Below, piece by piece: positions 1-7,495 of a stretch of DNA of 7,495 bases. The DNA is from Bacteroidales bacterium. Lineage in GTDB: Bacteria > Bacteroidota > Bacteroidia > Bacteroidales > UBA10428. The notes beneath the pieces were generated by a model. That model was given only the letters and a program-made list of their open reading frames with translations. It was not told the DNA's origin and did no database searches. A program made the translations under genes and the position numbers. The stretch's first letter is position 1, and the number at the start of each line of letters is the position of its first letter. The stretch is from the NCBI GenBank assembly GCA_016935595.1, contig JAFGQQ010000266.1:1-7495 (forward strand). Reading direction: 5' to 3'.

Positions 1-1072
1 CCCCAATTGACGAAACCAATACTACCAGCCATTGGCTGAACCTTTCTTTTTGCTCCAAAATTCTGAATATTACAGTTGAAGCTAAAAATGTTAAAGGAAA
101 ATAGCACATTGACGAGTAATGCACAATCTTTGTTTTAACAATTGTGAATAATATCAGTACTATCCAAAACAAAATGCTCATTAAAAGTTTGAACCGGTTT
201 TGTATTTGCAAGGCAAATGAGTTTTTTTTGAACGCTTTAAGTATAAATATTGAGGCTGGAAAAACACCAATTAGTATAACCACAAAATGATACATTAGAA
301 ATCCGCCGTGGCCGGCCCCTTCCGATTGGAACAAACGAACCTGATAAGTTATAAACTGCTGAATAATATGGAAGTTGCCATTTGCAATTTGAAGAATAAA
401 CCATAACCCTCCGGTAAAAATAAAAACAAGAGTAAACAAAAGAATTTCAGAAAACCTGATTTTATATTGAAACCTGTTATAGATAAGAAAAATAAGGCCA
501 GTTAGGCCAAAAAGAAGGAAACCCACAGGCCCTTTGGTTAAAACTGCAAGGCCAATAAAAAGGGCGGAAATACAAATATTCCATTTTTTATTCAGGTCAT
601 ATTCTAAATACCTAAATAAGAAATAAATGCCTGTAAAAATAAATAAATTGAACCAGGGGTCAATAATACCACTTTTAAAATATAAGAATGGCAGGAGGGA
701 ACCTGCATAAGTTATTGTCCAGATTATTCCAAATTTTTTGTTAATTAAGCTTCTCCCAATATTAAAAAGTATAAGCAAGGTAATAATCCCGCAAACGGCA
801 TTTGGAAACCGGGCGGCAAATTCATTAATACCAAAAACCTTCATCGAAAGAACTTGCATCCAAATAAACAAAGGGGGTTTTTCGTAAAAAGGCTTAAAAT
901 TGATTTGAACATTCAGATAATCGCCTGTTAATATCATTTCCCGGGCCGACTCGGCAAAATTTATTTCATCCCAGTCGAACAAATGTACTTGTCCTAAAAA
1001 AGGCACAAATAGAATGGCAGCAATAACTGCTATTAAAAAATTGATTTGTATTGATTGATTATTTTTGACCAT
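1..1072 (-). CDS. GT39/ArnT-like (PMT_2) membrane glycosyltransferase, C-terminus cut by window edge
   Basis: An open frame runs from an ATG at 1072 to the left window edge, giving 357 whole codons without a stop. Family members are usually about 500-550 residues, so roughly the last third is missing. The first hydrophobic segment (about residues 10-29) leads into a periplasmic loop with D33-W-D35-E36, then E41 and R44, the acidic catalytic and metal-binding pattern of GT-C enzymes of the GT39/GT83 type. K60-P-F-Y-E-K-P-P67 follows, a hallmark of ArnT-like proteins. Further hydrophobic segments lie near 95-110, 115-131, 137-155, 166-198, 208-228, 258-280, 297-313 and 320-337, with the conserved-looking KTKIVHYSSMCYFPL at 313-327. 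Such enzymes move a sugar from a polyprenyl-phosphate carrier to a lipid or protein on the outer face of the inner membrane. The start lies inside the end of the upstream phosphatase gene (14 bp overlap), which implies translational coupling. There is no clear Shine-Dalgarno site. Donor and acceptor cannot be told: lipid A, another glycolipid or protein are all possible. Confidence 0.9.
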   Translation of the reverse strand, partial: MVKNNQSIQINFLIAVIAAILFVPFLGQVHLFDWDEINFAESAREMILTGDYLNVQINFKPFYEKPPLFIWMQVLSMKVFGINEFAARFPNAVCGIITLLILFNIGRSLINKKFGIIWTITYAGSLLPFLYFKSGIIDPWFNLFIFTGIYFLFRYLEYDLNKKWNICISALFIGLAVLTKGPVGFLLFGLTGLIFLIYNRFQYKIRFSEILLFTLVFIFTGGLWFILQIANGNFHIIQQFITYQVRLFQSEGAGHGGFLMYHFVVILIGVFPASIFILKAFKKNSFALQIQNRFKLLMSILFWIVLILFTIVKTKIVHYSSMCYFPLTFLASTVIFRILEQKERFSQWLVVLVSSIG

Positions 1073-1715
1073 TGCTTTTATTTTTTAGTAACGATGCTTC
1101 AAGCCAACTATTGTTTTTTCTGTTTACATAAAAACAGGTCATAAAAGCGCAAATAAACCCAATAACCGAGCCAAAAAGTACATCGGACAAAAAATGCTGT
1201 GATAAATAAATTCGAGAATAGCCCACTATTACAGCTAAAAGAAAATATAAATGTTTAATTAATCTGTTTTTTGTCATAAAAGCCAGGCAAATAAACAGAG
1301 CAAATGCTGTGGCAGTATGACCGCTTGGATAGCTGTTTGCATAATACATCTCAACACCCGGCACTAGTTGTAATTCGTATTTGTTACTGAAATACATTGC
1401 CGGCCTTACAGAATCTTTATAAACGAAATTCTTTAAAAACTGTACAATAATTCCTGACGAAATAAAAGAAATAAAAAGAATAACCGAATTTTTATATTTA
1501 ATAAATAGAAAAAGCAAAACAATTAATAAGGTAAAATAGCCACTGCCAAGATGTGTTATATATTTAAACAGAATGTTAAGGATTGGATTATGAAACTGGT
1601 TTAAGTAAATATGTATTTGATCTTTTGTGTATTGCAATAAAAAAAATTCTACTGCCAAACACAACAAAAGATAACTGATAACCAAAAGTAAATTGTTTGA
1701 AATAATTTTTCGCAT
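1059..1715 (-). CDS. PAP2-family membrane phosphatase
   Basis: This 218-residue integral membrane protein carries the three PAP2 (type 2 phosphatidic acid phosphatase) motifs. Motif 1 is K95 followed by R104-P105. Motif 2 is P130-S131-G132-H133. Motif 3 is S167-R168...H174...D178. H133 would be the proton donor, H174 the nucleophile that forms phosphohistidine, and D178 its partner. Hydrophobic segments are near residues 9-28, 58-73, 77-95, 134-147, 155-167 and 179-196. In motif 1 the lysine-to-RP spacing is eight residues rather than the textbook six, although K100 also lies nearby. Likely substrates, from family knowledge, are undecaprenyl pyrophosphate, phosphatidylglycerol phosphate or a lipid A phosphate; the sequence does not choose between them. 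The gene overlaps the downstream ArnT-like glycosyltransferase by 14 bp, which suggests a joint role in envelope lipid or carrier-lipid metabolism. The ATG at 1715 is the first residue of a natural basic-then-hydrophobic N-terminus; the region before it is A/T-rich with no Shine-Dalgarno site. Confidence 0.93.
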   Translation of the reverse strand: MRKIISNNLLLVISYLLLCLAVEFFLLQYTKDQIHIYLNQFHNPILNILFKYITHLGSGYFTLLIVLLFLFIKYKNSVILFISFISSGIIVQFLKNFVYKDSVRPAMYFSNKYELQLVPGVEMYYANSYPSGHTATAFALFICLAFMTKNRLIKHLYFLLAVIVGYSRIYLSQHFLSDVLFGSVIGFICAFMTCFYVNRKNNSWLEASLLKNKSNGQK

Positions 1716-1867
1716 TATTAATAAATTGCCCGCTAAAATAATGAATTTAGCAATATTTCGCTAATTCTGCTTTTGCAATAATATTTATTTAATTATAATA
1801 GTATAGAAATTAGTATTTTTACCTATTAACTATTTTCCGAAATGTTATTATAAAATTGAGTTGAGTA
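1716..1867. other. Intergenic spacer upstream of the phosphatase-glycosyltransferase pair
   Basis: This AT-rich gap of 152 bp separates the protease stop from the phosphatase start. It should hold the promoter of the two-gene unit if that unit is transcribed independently. Two things are visible. A small inverted repeat, TTAGC/GCTAA with an 8-base loop, lies at 1747-1764. On the minus strand, TATTATTG (1783-1776) differs at one position from the Bacteroidota -7 consensus TAnnTTTG and lies about 60 bases before the ATG, but I see no matching TTTG near -33. No GC-rich hairpin with a T-tract follows the protease gene, so read-through from it is possible. Confidence 0.4.
1747..1764. repeat. Short inverted repeat TTAGC-N8-GCTAA
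   Basis: The arms are exact 5-base complements around an 8-base spacer. Flanking AAT/ATT bases extend the pairing if one base is bulged. It lies 32-49 bases upstream of the phosphatase ATG and just downstream of a weak -7-like sequence, a place where an operator could sit. In such AT-rich DNA a 5-base arm can easily arise by chance, so a regulatory role is only a guess. Confidence 0.2.
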
Positions 1868-3436
1868 TTATTCCTTAATCAATTTTCCACTTTGTATTCC
1901 ATGGTTGGTTATTACATTGTATAAATATATACCTTTTATTAAGTGCTGGAGATTAATATTTTCATCTTTTAATATTGTTTTCGATAGTATCTTCCGACCT
2001 TGTAAATTAAATAATTCAAAACAAGCCGGGTTATTGTTCATAATATTTTTAATTGTTATGTTTTGTGATACCGGGTTTGGATAAATTAAAACATTTTTTA
2101 TTTGTGAATTATTTGCTAATGTAATAGGTTCTGGTGTTTTATATGTGAATGATACCAATTCATTATCGTTTAGTGAGCGATCAATATTAATTATTGCCAT
2201 AATCAATATGTCACATCCTTCAATAATTGAATCTTTTGAAAATACAGCACTATTTGTGTTATCAGGTATAATTGTTTTTATTTCCATTATTTCTTTATCC
2301 TTATTGGCCAATATAAAGACCAACCTGAATTTTGAGTTTTCATCTCCTTGAAATTCAATGGGTAAAGGATTCTCTTCCTGTAAATCAAAATAAAAATATT
2401 CTTTCGCATAAAAGGCAAGCTCACCTTCATATAATCCATATTTTGCTCTTGCGCATTTCGTTTCCGTTGAATTAAAACAGCTAATTAAATTTATTGATTT
2501 ATAGGAATATATACCATCAGCATAAATAGTATCGTTTACATAATTTGCTATCGTAAAATCTGTAAAAAGATCATCAAATGATTTATTATATCCTAAATTA
2601 TTTAAAGTGTTTTCAACTCCGTCCATACCATTAAGCTGGTTATTTAGTAGTGTTTTGATAAAATCCCATCCTCCATAATTATCTAATAAATAATATATAA
2701 ACAATAGTGGCTCATTCATATAGGAAGTATTAAATGAAAGCTCGCTATAGTTTGTGTATTTAATATCAGGCCCGAAGAGTACAAAATCGTAATTAAAATA
2801 TGATGTAGCTAATCCCGACCAGGCTTCGTTTATCCATGAATCTTCCCAATACATTACCGGGTTTTCAATTGGCTCAGGCGAATGATCGTAATTCCATGTC
2901 AGCATATGTGTTAATTCATGTGCAACAACTGAAAAATATTTTGTTTCATATTCCAAAATAACCGAGTTGACATATATTATATTTTTTTCTGTACTGTGCT
3001 TTTTATAATTATTGTATATAAAAGTATCAGGCATTAACTGACCGGGATCGAAAAAACCGCCCCACTCAGGATCGTTAAGAAATATAACATAAACCATTGA
3101 ATCATTAACGAATTCGAATGGTACCGGGCCAAATGCTGTTGTTAGTTCAGGATAATAGATATTATCAAAAATTTGAACAAGAGTATCAATTAAATGTTGA
3201 GAAGGTAAAGTATCTCCTTCCTCAAATAAAATGCAACAATGTTTTCCGGTTTTTTCAATAACTGCATTAATTATATATTGCTTTTCGTTTAATAAAGGCT
3301 CGTAGTCAATATAAGTTGGTGACCAAAATTCTATTTTATTTCCTTCTGCCAGTTGGCCATATAAATTGTCGACAGGTTCAATTATAACTATTTTTAAAAC
3401 AATAATTGCCATAACTAAAGCATGTTTCTTTTCCAT
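1868..3436 (-). CDS. Secreted gluzincin-type zinc metalloprotease-like protein with T9SS C-terminal sorting domain
   Basis: This 522-residue protein starts with MEKKH and a hydrophobic run (about residues 6-19) that reads as a signal peptide, although E20 and P21 end it abruptly and I cannot place the cleavage site. The putative catalytic domain spans about 105-300. G-G-F-F-D-P at 126-131 and the strand NIIYVNS at 152-158 precede the zinc motif H173-E-L-T-H177. E204 in WINEAW, 27 residues on, fits the third zinc ligand of gluzincins. The layout, including GGW at 255-257 and FDDLFTDFTIANY at 287-299, resembles M30 (hyicolysin-like) peptidases, but I assign that family only tentatively. A beta-rich region (about 335-435) of unknown role follows. 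Residues 448-522 look like a type A T9SS sorting domain: VLIYPNPVSQNITI, then FNLQGRKI, GIYLYNV and a basic end. The protein is therefore probably exported through the Sec and type IX systems and released or attached to the cell surface. It is flanked by 398 bp and 152 bp gaps, so it may be monocistronic. Its substrate is unknown. Confidence 0.87.
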   Translation of the reverse strand: MEKKHALVMAIIVLKIVIIEPVDNLYGQLAEGNKIEFWSPTYIDYEPLLNEKQYIINAVIEKTGKHCCILFEEGDTLPSQHLIDTLVQIFDNIYYPELTTAFGPVPFEFVNDSMVYVIFLNDPEWGGFFDPGQLMPDTFIYNNYKKHSTEKNIIYVNSVILEYETKYFSVVAHELTHMLTWNYDHSPEPIENPVMYWEDSWINEAWSGLATSYFNYDFVLFGPDIKYTNYSELSFNTSYMNEPLLFIYYLLDNYGGWDFIKTLLNNQLNGMDGVENTLNNLGYNKSFDDLFTDFTIANYVNDTIYADGIYSYKSINLISCFNSTETKCARAKYGLYEGELAFYAKEYFYFDLQEENPLPIEFQGDENSKFRLVFILANKDKEIMEIKTIIPDNTNSAVFSKDSIIEGCDILIMAIINIDRSLNDNELVSFTYKTPEPITLANNSQIKNVLIYPNPVSQNITIKNIMNNNPACFELFNLQGRKILSKTILKDENINLQHLIKGIYLYNVITNHGIQSGKLIKE

Positions 3437-3495
3437 AATACTTGTGTTTATTTTATTTTAAAGGTTATTATTTGCTGTAATGTCATTTAAGCAAG

Positions 3496-3516
3496 GCATA
3501 ACCCCTAATGGTTAGC
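3496..3516 (-). repeat. Small hairpin in the leader of the protease gene
   Basis: TAACC (3499-3503) pairs with GGTTA (3510-3514) around the loop CCTAAT. GC at 3496-3497 and GC at 3515-3516 extend the stem to seven pairs with one bulged base. It lies about 60 bases upstream of the protease ATG, so it would fall in the 5' leader or close to the promoter. It is the least AT-rich patch of this spacer. It could be a leader structure or an operator, or chance. Confidence 0.25.
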
Positions 3517-3763
3517 TAAATAATAATTTCGGATTTTATTTTTATTGAGTAGATTCAATACTGATCTTAATAAAAACAAGAATAGAATACAGTTAAATTG
3601 ATGAATGCTTATAAAGGAGATTTTGTTTTAAGATGTATAGAATACGTAGATTTTTTATTAAAGATTTTAATTGTTTAAACTTAAATATTTTTGATTTAAT
3701 AAAATATTCCAAGATTATATTACAATGTAGTTAGAAACCTTATTCAATATATATGCAACTCTG

Positions 3764-3798
3764 CTATAAAAAGCATTAATGCAGGACTTTTATTATAG
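3764..3798 (-). terminator. AT-rich hairpin just after purL, weak terminator candidate
   Basis: Read on the minus strand, CTATAATAAAAG and CTTTTTATAG form about ten pairs with a two-base bulge around a 13-base loop. The loop overlaps the perfect palindrome GCATTAATGC (3773-3782). The structure begins 36 bases after the purL stop codon, the expected place for transcript termination. Against that role, the stem is almost all A-U and no T-tract follows it. It may instead be a transcript-end stabilising structure or chance. Confidence 0.25.
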
Positions 3799-3834
3799 AA
3801 TATAAAAAATAAATGAAGTATAAGCTCTTTTAAA

Positions 3835-6800
3835 TTATTTTTTATGTTTCTTCACCCACTCCCTGGCATTTACGAAAGCTTCAATCCAGGGTGTTACATC
3901 ATCCTTTTTACGACTGTCGGGATAATACCCGCATTGCCAGGGAAAAAACGCTCTTTCAAGATGGGGCATCATGGCTAAGTGCCTTCCATCCTTTGATACT
4001 ATTGCTGCTACATCGTAATCCGATCCATTCGGATTTGCAGGATAAGCTGAGCGTGCAAACTTCAAGGGTATCAGGTATTCCGACTCAGGATATGGTAACT
4101 CAAATCTTCCTTCACCGTGAGCTATCCATATTCCTAATTTACTTCCTAAAAGAGAACCTAACAATACTGAATTGTTTTTTTGAACAGTAACTCCAAGAAA
4201 CGGTGATTCAAATTTATGCGAAACATTTAATGCCATTTTTGGACGGTTTTCATGTTCAGGATATACCAGGTTTAATTCAACCATAAGCTGGCATCCATTA
4301 CATACACCCAAACTCAGTGTATCGGTTCTTTTATAAAAATTTTCGAGAGCTGTTTTTGCTTTTTCGTTATATAAAAAGGCTCCTGCCCAACCTTTGGCTG
4401 AGCCAAGTACATCGGAATTTGAAAAACCACCCACAAACACAATAAAACTAATGTCTTCAAGAGTTTCTCTTCCTGCAATAAGATCGGTCATATGAACATC
4501 TTTTACATCAAAACCTGCAAGATAAAGCATATAAGCCATCTCACGATCGCCATTTACGCCTTTTTCCCTGATTATAGCTGCTTTTATTCCTGTTTTTGTT
4601 CGTCTTTTAGGATCTATATTATATTGAGAAAATCGACCTGAAAATTCGGGAGTAAATTGATAATCAATTGTATTGTTTTTATAACTTTTAAATCTTTCCA
4701 ATGCCTGTTTCTCGCCACTTTGTTTCCGGTCGAGTAAATAGGATGTTTTAAACCAAGAATCTCGCAGTTTGTTAATATCAAAATTAAAGGATTTATTATT
4801 TAGAGTCACATCTAATTTCCTGTCATTAATTATTTTACCTAATTCAATATAAGATATTCTTTCTGAATTAAGTAATTCTTCTACTTCATTATCATTGACC
4901 TGAATTACAATTGCCGGATTTTCACAGAACAGTATTTTAATAATATCGGTTTCATTAAAACAGTCAAAATTTACTAAAGCTCCAGTTATATTATCAGCAA
5001 AAAGCATTTCGAGCAGAGTAGTAATAAGTCCACCGGCAGAAACATCATGACCTGCAATTATGGAATTTTGCTTAATTAGTTTTTGAACTGCATTAAAAAC
5101 TTTAACAATATATTTAGCATCATCAATTTGAGGCGGTTCATTGCCTATTTTATTTAAAATCTGTGCAAAACTGCTTCCTCCCAATGATAATTCAGCTTTT
5201 GAAAAAGGTATATAAAGCAGTTTTGAATTTTCGATCGGTCTGATAACCGGTTCAACTACTTTGCGAATATCATCTACTTCGGCGGCGGCACTGATAATTA
5301 CTGTTCCAGGTGAAATTACTATATTACCATCCGGATACTTTTGGGTCATCGATAAAGAGTCTTTTCCGGTTGGAATATTAATTCCGAGTTCAATGCAGAA
5401 ATCGCTAATAGCTTTCACAGCTTTATATAAACGCGCATCTTCGCCTTCATTTTTACAAGGCCACATCCAGTTAGCACTTAATGAAACTACTTTTAATTCA
5501 TGTGTTAAAGGCGCCCATATAATATTTGTTAATGCTTCAACTACCGATAAGACCGAACCAGATTCCGGATTAATTAAACCGGAAACAGGAGCGTGTCCAA
5601 TAGCTGTGGCTATTCCGCATATTCCCTGATAATCTATGGCCATCACTCCCAGGTTATTTAATGGAAGTTGCAATGGGCCTGCAGTTTGTTGTTTTGCAAT
5701 TTTCCCTGTTACTGAGCGGTCAACTTTATTTGTAAGCCAGTCTTTACAGGCAACACTTTCAAGTTGTAACACCTGTTCCAGATATTCAAAAAGCTTTGAT
5801 GAATCATATGTTATTTCGTCAAACGCGACTGTTACAGCTTTGTCTTCAATAATTGTTTTTGGAGGATTGCCAAACAAATATTCGAGTTTAATATCGATTG
5901 GTGTTTCGCCATTTTTATTTTCGAATTTAAATTGCATATCGCCGGTTATTTCGCCAACATTATAAAAAGGTGCACGTTCCCGGTCAGCTATTTTTTGCAT
6001 TAATGGAACATCAACATCTTTTAAAACAAGCCCCATACGTTCCTGCGATTCATTTCCTATTATTTCTTTAGCCGATAGGGTAGGGTCACCAATGGGTAAT
6101 TTATCCATATTAATTTTACCTCCGGTGGCTTCAACCAGTTCTGACAAGCAATTTAAATGTCCACCAGCGCCATGGTCATGTATAGATATAATTTTGTTTT
6201 CATTAGATTCTGACATTGCGCGAATGGCATTATATACGCGTTTCTGCATTTCAGGATTGGAGCGCTGAACAGCATTTAATTCTATAGAGCTATGGTATTC
6301 GCCAGTCGCAACCGATGATACAGCACCTCCACCCATACCGATACGATAGTTATCACCCCCCATAACAATAATCCGGTCACCAACTTCAGGTTGGTCTTTT
6401 TTAGCATCTTGCTGTTTTGCGAATCCCACACCTCCGGCAAGCATTATTACTTTATCAAAACCATATTTTGTATTGTTTTCTTCATGTTCAAAGGTGAGAA
6501 GACTTCCACAAATCAATGGTTGACCAAATTTATTTCCAAAATCACTGGCTCCGTTTGAAGCCTTAATTAATATTTGTTCCGGGGTTTGGTAAAGCCATTT
6601 TCTTTCCATAATTGCTTTTTCCCATGGCCTGGCCCCATTCAAACGTGGATATGAAGTAATATAAACAGCAGTTCCTGCAAGTGGGACAGATCCCTTTCCT
6701 CCGGCCATACGATCGCGGATCTCACCGCCTGAACCGGTTGCTGCCCCGTTAAAAGGTTCAACAGTAGTGGGAAAGTTATGGGTTTCGGCTTTCAGCGAAA

Positions 6801-7495
6801 GAATAGTATCTATATCTGTTACCTCAAATTCATCCGGTTTATCCTGCGTCTTTGGTGCGAATTGTTCGGAAACAGGACCTTCAATAAAAGCAACATTGTC
6901 TTTATATGCTGATACTACTTTGTTTGGATTCTCTTTTGTGGTTTTTTTAATTAATTGAAACAATGACTCAGACATTGTTTGACCATTAATAACAAAAGTT
7001 CCGTTAAATATTTTATGTCTGCAGTGTTCTGAATTAACCTGTGAAAAACCAAATACTTCACTATCGGTAAGTTTCCTTCCTCTTGCTTTGGCAACTTTAT
7101 TTAAATATTCAATTTCTTCATCACTTAAAGCTAAACCTTCTGATTTATTATATGCATCAATATTGTCAATTTCCTTTACTGGTTCTGGTTTTATATCAAT
7201 AGTAAATATATGTTGATTCAGATTATTATATCTGGCTTTTAACATGGGATCAAAATCAATATCAATGTTTTCCGCCCGGTCGAATTCTTCAATTCTGGAA
7301 ATTCCATTTAAACCCATATTTTGAGTAATTTCAACAGCATTTGTGCTCCAGGGGGTAATCATTTCTTTACGCGGACCAATAAAAAATCCCTGAATATCTG
7401 TTTCTTTTTTGAGTTTTGCGCCGGAGAATAACCATTCAAGTTTTTGAACTGATTCATCAGTAAATTTTTTTAAGGATTCAACTGCAATAAAATTA
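3835..7495 (-). CDS. purL: Phosphoribosylformylglycinamidine synthase (FGAM synthase, single-chain), start beyond window edge
   Basis: This enzyme makes FGAM from FGAR, ATP and glutamine in step four of cytosolic de novo purine synthesis. The frame stays open from the right edge to a TAA at 3837-3835, giving 1219 whole codons. The ATG at 7362 is internal: the 44 codons before it are in frame and read into the family signature GPRKEMITPWSTNAVEITQN, so the true start is outside the window, probably only some 10-15 codons away. Numbering from the first whole codon, the PurS-like N-terminal domain and linker end near SEHCRHK (155-161). The first synthetase half holds HNFPTTVEPFNGAATGSGGE (239-258) and HDHGAGG (439-445). 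The second half holds GKDSLSM (710-716) and HDVSAGGL (816-823). The C-terminal class I glutaminase domain (from about 970) has nucleophile C1065 in GVCNGCQ and H1178 and E1180 in PHLER. This is the long single-chain form, as in E. coli (about 1300 residues), so separate PurS and PurQ subunits should not be needed. All motifs checked are intact and no frameshift is visible. Upstream control lies outside the window. Confidence 0.98.
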   Translation of the reverse strand, partial: NFIAVESLKKFTDESVQKLEWLFSGAKLKKETDIQGFFIGPRKEMITPWSTNAVEITQNMGLNGISRIEEFDRAENIDIDFDPMLKARYNNLNQHIFTIDIKPEPVKEIDNIDAYNKSEGLALSDEEIEYLNKVAKARGRKLTDSEVFGFSQVNSEHCRHKIFNGTFVINGQTMSESLFQLIKKTTKENPNKVVSAYKDNVAFIEGPVSEQFAPKTQDKPDEFEVTDIDTILSLKAETHNFPTTVEPFNGAATGSGGEIRDRMAGGKGSVPLAGTAVYITSYPRLNGARPWEKAIMERKWLYQTPEQILIKASNGASDFGNKFGQPLICGSLLTFEHEENNTKYGFDKVIMLAGGVGFAKQQDAKKDQPEVGDRIIVMGGDNYRIGMGGGAVSSVATGEYHSSIELNAVQRSNPEMQKRVYNAIRAMSESNENKIISIHDHGAGGHLNCLSELVEATGGKINMDKLPIGDPTLSAKEIIGNESQERMGLVLKDVDVPLMQKIADRERAPFYNVGEITGDMQFKFENKNGETPIDIKLEYLFGNPPKTIIEDKAVTVAFDEITYDSSKLFEYLEQVLQLESVACKDWLTNKVDRSVTGKIAKQQTAGPLQLPLNNLGVMAIDYQGICGIATAIGHAPVSGLINPESGSVLSVVEALTNIIWAPLTHELKVVSLSANWMWPCKNEGEDARLYKAVKAISDFCIELGINIPTGKDSLSMTQKYPDGNIVISPGTVIISAAAEVDDIRKVVEPVIRPIENSKLLYIPFSKAELSLGGSSFAQILNKIGNEPPQIDDAKYIVKVFNAVQKLIKQNSIIAGHDVSAGGLITTLLEMLFADNITGALVNFDCFNETDIIKILFCENPAIVIQVNDNEVEELLNSERISYIELGKIINDRKLDVTLNNKSFNFDINKLRDSWFKTSYLLDRKQSGEKQALERFKSYKNNTIDYQFTPEFSGRFSQYNIDPKRRTKTGIKAAIIREKGVNGDREMAYMLYLAGFDVKDVHMTDLIAGRETLEDISFIVFVGGFSNSDVLGSAKGWAGAFLYNEKAKTALENFYKRTDTLSLGVCNGCQLMVELNLVYPEHENRPKMALNVSHKFESPFLGVTVQKNNSVLLGSLLGSKLGIWIAHGEGRFELPYPESEYLIPLKFARSAYPANPNGSDYDVAAIVSKDGRHLAMMPHLERAFFPWQCGYYPDSRKKDDVTPWIEAFVNAREWVKKHKK

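Larger units (their letters stand above)
3437..3834. other. 398 bp AT-rich intergenic region between purL and the protease gene
   Basis: No supported gene lies here on either strand; the best short frame (25 codons, plus strand, 3601-3678) has no ribosome binding site or recognisable product. The region must hold the end of the purL transcript and probably the protease promoter and leader. I searched the minus strand for the Bacteroidota -7 consensus TAnnTTTG and found no exact match. Two weak inverted repeats, at 3496-3516 and 3764-3798, are listed separately. No tRNA, riboswitch or insertion-sequence end is recognisable. Confidence 0.6.

Noticed and set aside
2145..2351. Plus-strand open frame of 68 codons inside the protease gene, with hydrophobic stretches
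   Set aside because: The hydrophobic look follows from the AT-rich complement of the protease gene; there is no independent support.
3601..3678. Plus-strand 25-codon frame in the purL-protease spacer
   Set aside because: It is too short to distinguish from chance in AT-rich DNA and has no ribosome binding site or promoter-like sequence in front.
3891..4190. Plus-strand open frame of 99 codons opposite the purL glutaminase domain
   Set aside because: It is antisense to the catalytic glutaminase region, which is clearly the coding strand; no ribosome binding site or recognisable domain is seen.
5261..5629. Plus-strand open frame of 122 codons inside purL
   Set aside because: It is fully antisense to the conserved synthetase region of purL, has low-complexity composition and matches no family I know, so it is a shadow of the real frame.
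5636..5965. Plus-strand open frame of 109 codons inside purL
   Set aside because: It is antisense to conserved purL sequence and has no recognisable product.
6767..6958. Plus-strand open frame of 63 codons inside purL
   Set aside because: It is short and antisense to a well-conserved gene, so it is best explained as chance.
1..7495. Possible defence system, mobile element or other multi-gene accessory system
   Set aside because: All four genes belong to recognisable metabolic, envelope or secreted-enzyme families. I saw no transposase, integrase, repeat array, toxin-antitoxin pair or nuclease-helicase module.

Overview
All four protein genes in this 7.5 kb window lie on the minus strand. 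From right to left they are the formylglycinamidine synthase gene purL (start beyond the right edge), a secreted zinc metalloprotease-like protein, a PAP2-family membrane phosphatase, and a membrane glycosyltransferase of the GT39/ArnT-like superfamily (C-terminus beyond the left edge). The DNA is visibly AT-rich. Starts lack clear Shine-Dalgarno sequences. The protease ends in a type IX secretion (T9SS) sorting domain, and purL is the long single-chain form. Together these point to the phylum Bacteroidota; genus or family cannot be fixed from this sequence.

Right half (3835-7495): purL reads open to the window edge, 44 codons past its first visible ATG, so only a short N-terminal piece is missing. 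All synthetase and glutaminase motifs I looked for are intact. A 398 bp AT-rich spacer (3437-3834) follows, with two weak inverted repeats and no gene I can support.

Middle (1868-3436): a 522-residue protein with a signal-peptide-like N-terminus, a gluzincin-type zinc site (HELTH plus a downstream NEAW glutamate) and a C-terminal T9SS domain. It is the least standard protein here and probably acts at the cell surface or outside the cell.

Left (1-1715): the phosphatase and glycosyltransferase genes overlap by 14 bp and are almost certainly one transcription unit. GT39/ArnT-like enzymes take sugars from polyprenyl-phosphate carriers and PAP2 enzymes dephosphorylate lipid phosphates or pyrophosphates. 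The pair therefore suggests envelope glycolipid, lipid A or carrier-lipid metabolism, but the exact substrate is inference.

I see no mobile element, CRISPR array, tRNA, rRNA or phage gene. The window looks like ordinary chromosomal Bacteroidota DNA. I found no convincing sign of a new multi-gene system; the metalloprotease and the overlapping phosphatase-glycosyltransferase pair deserve the closest look.
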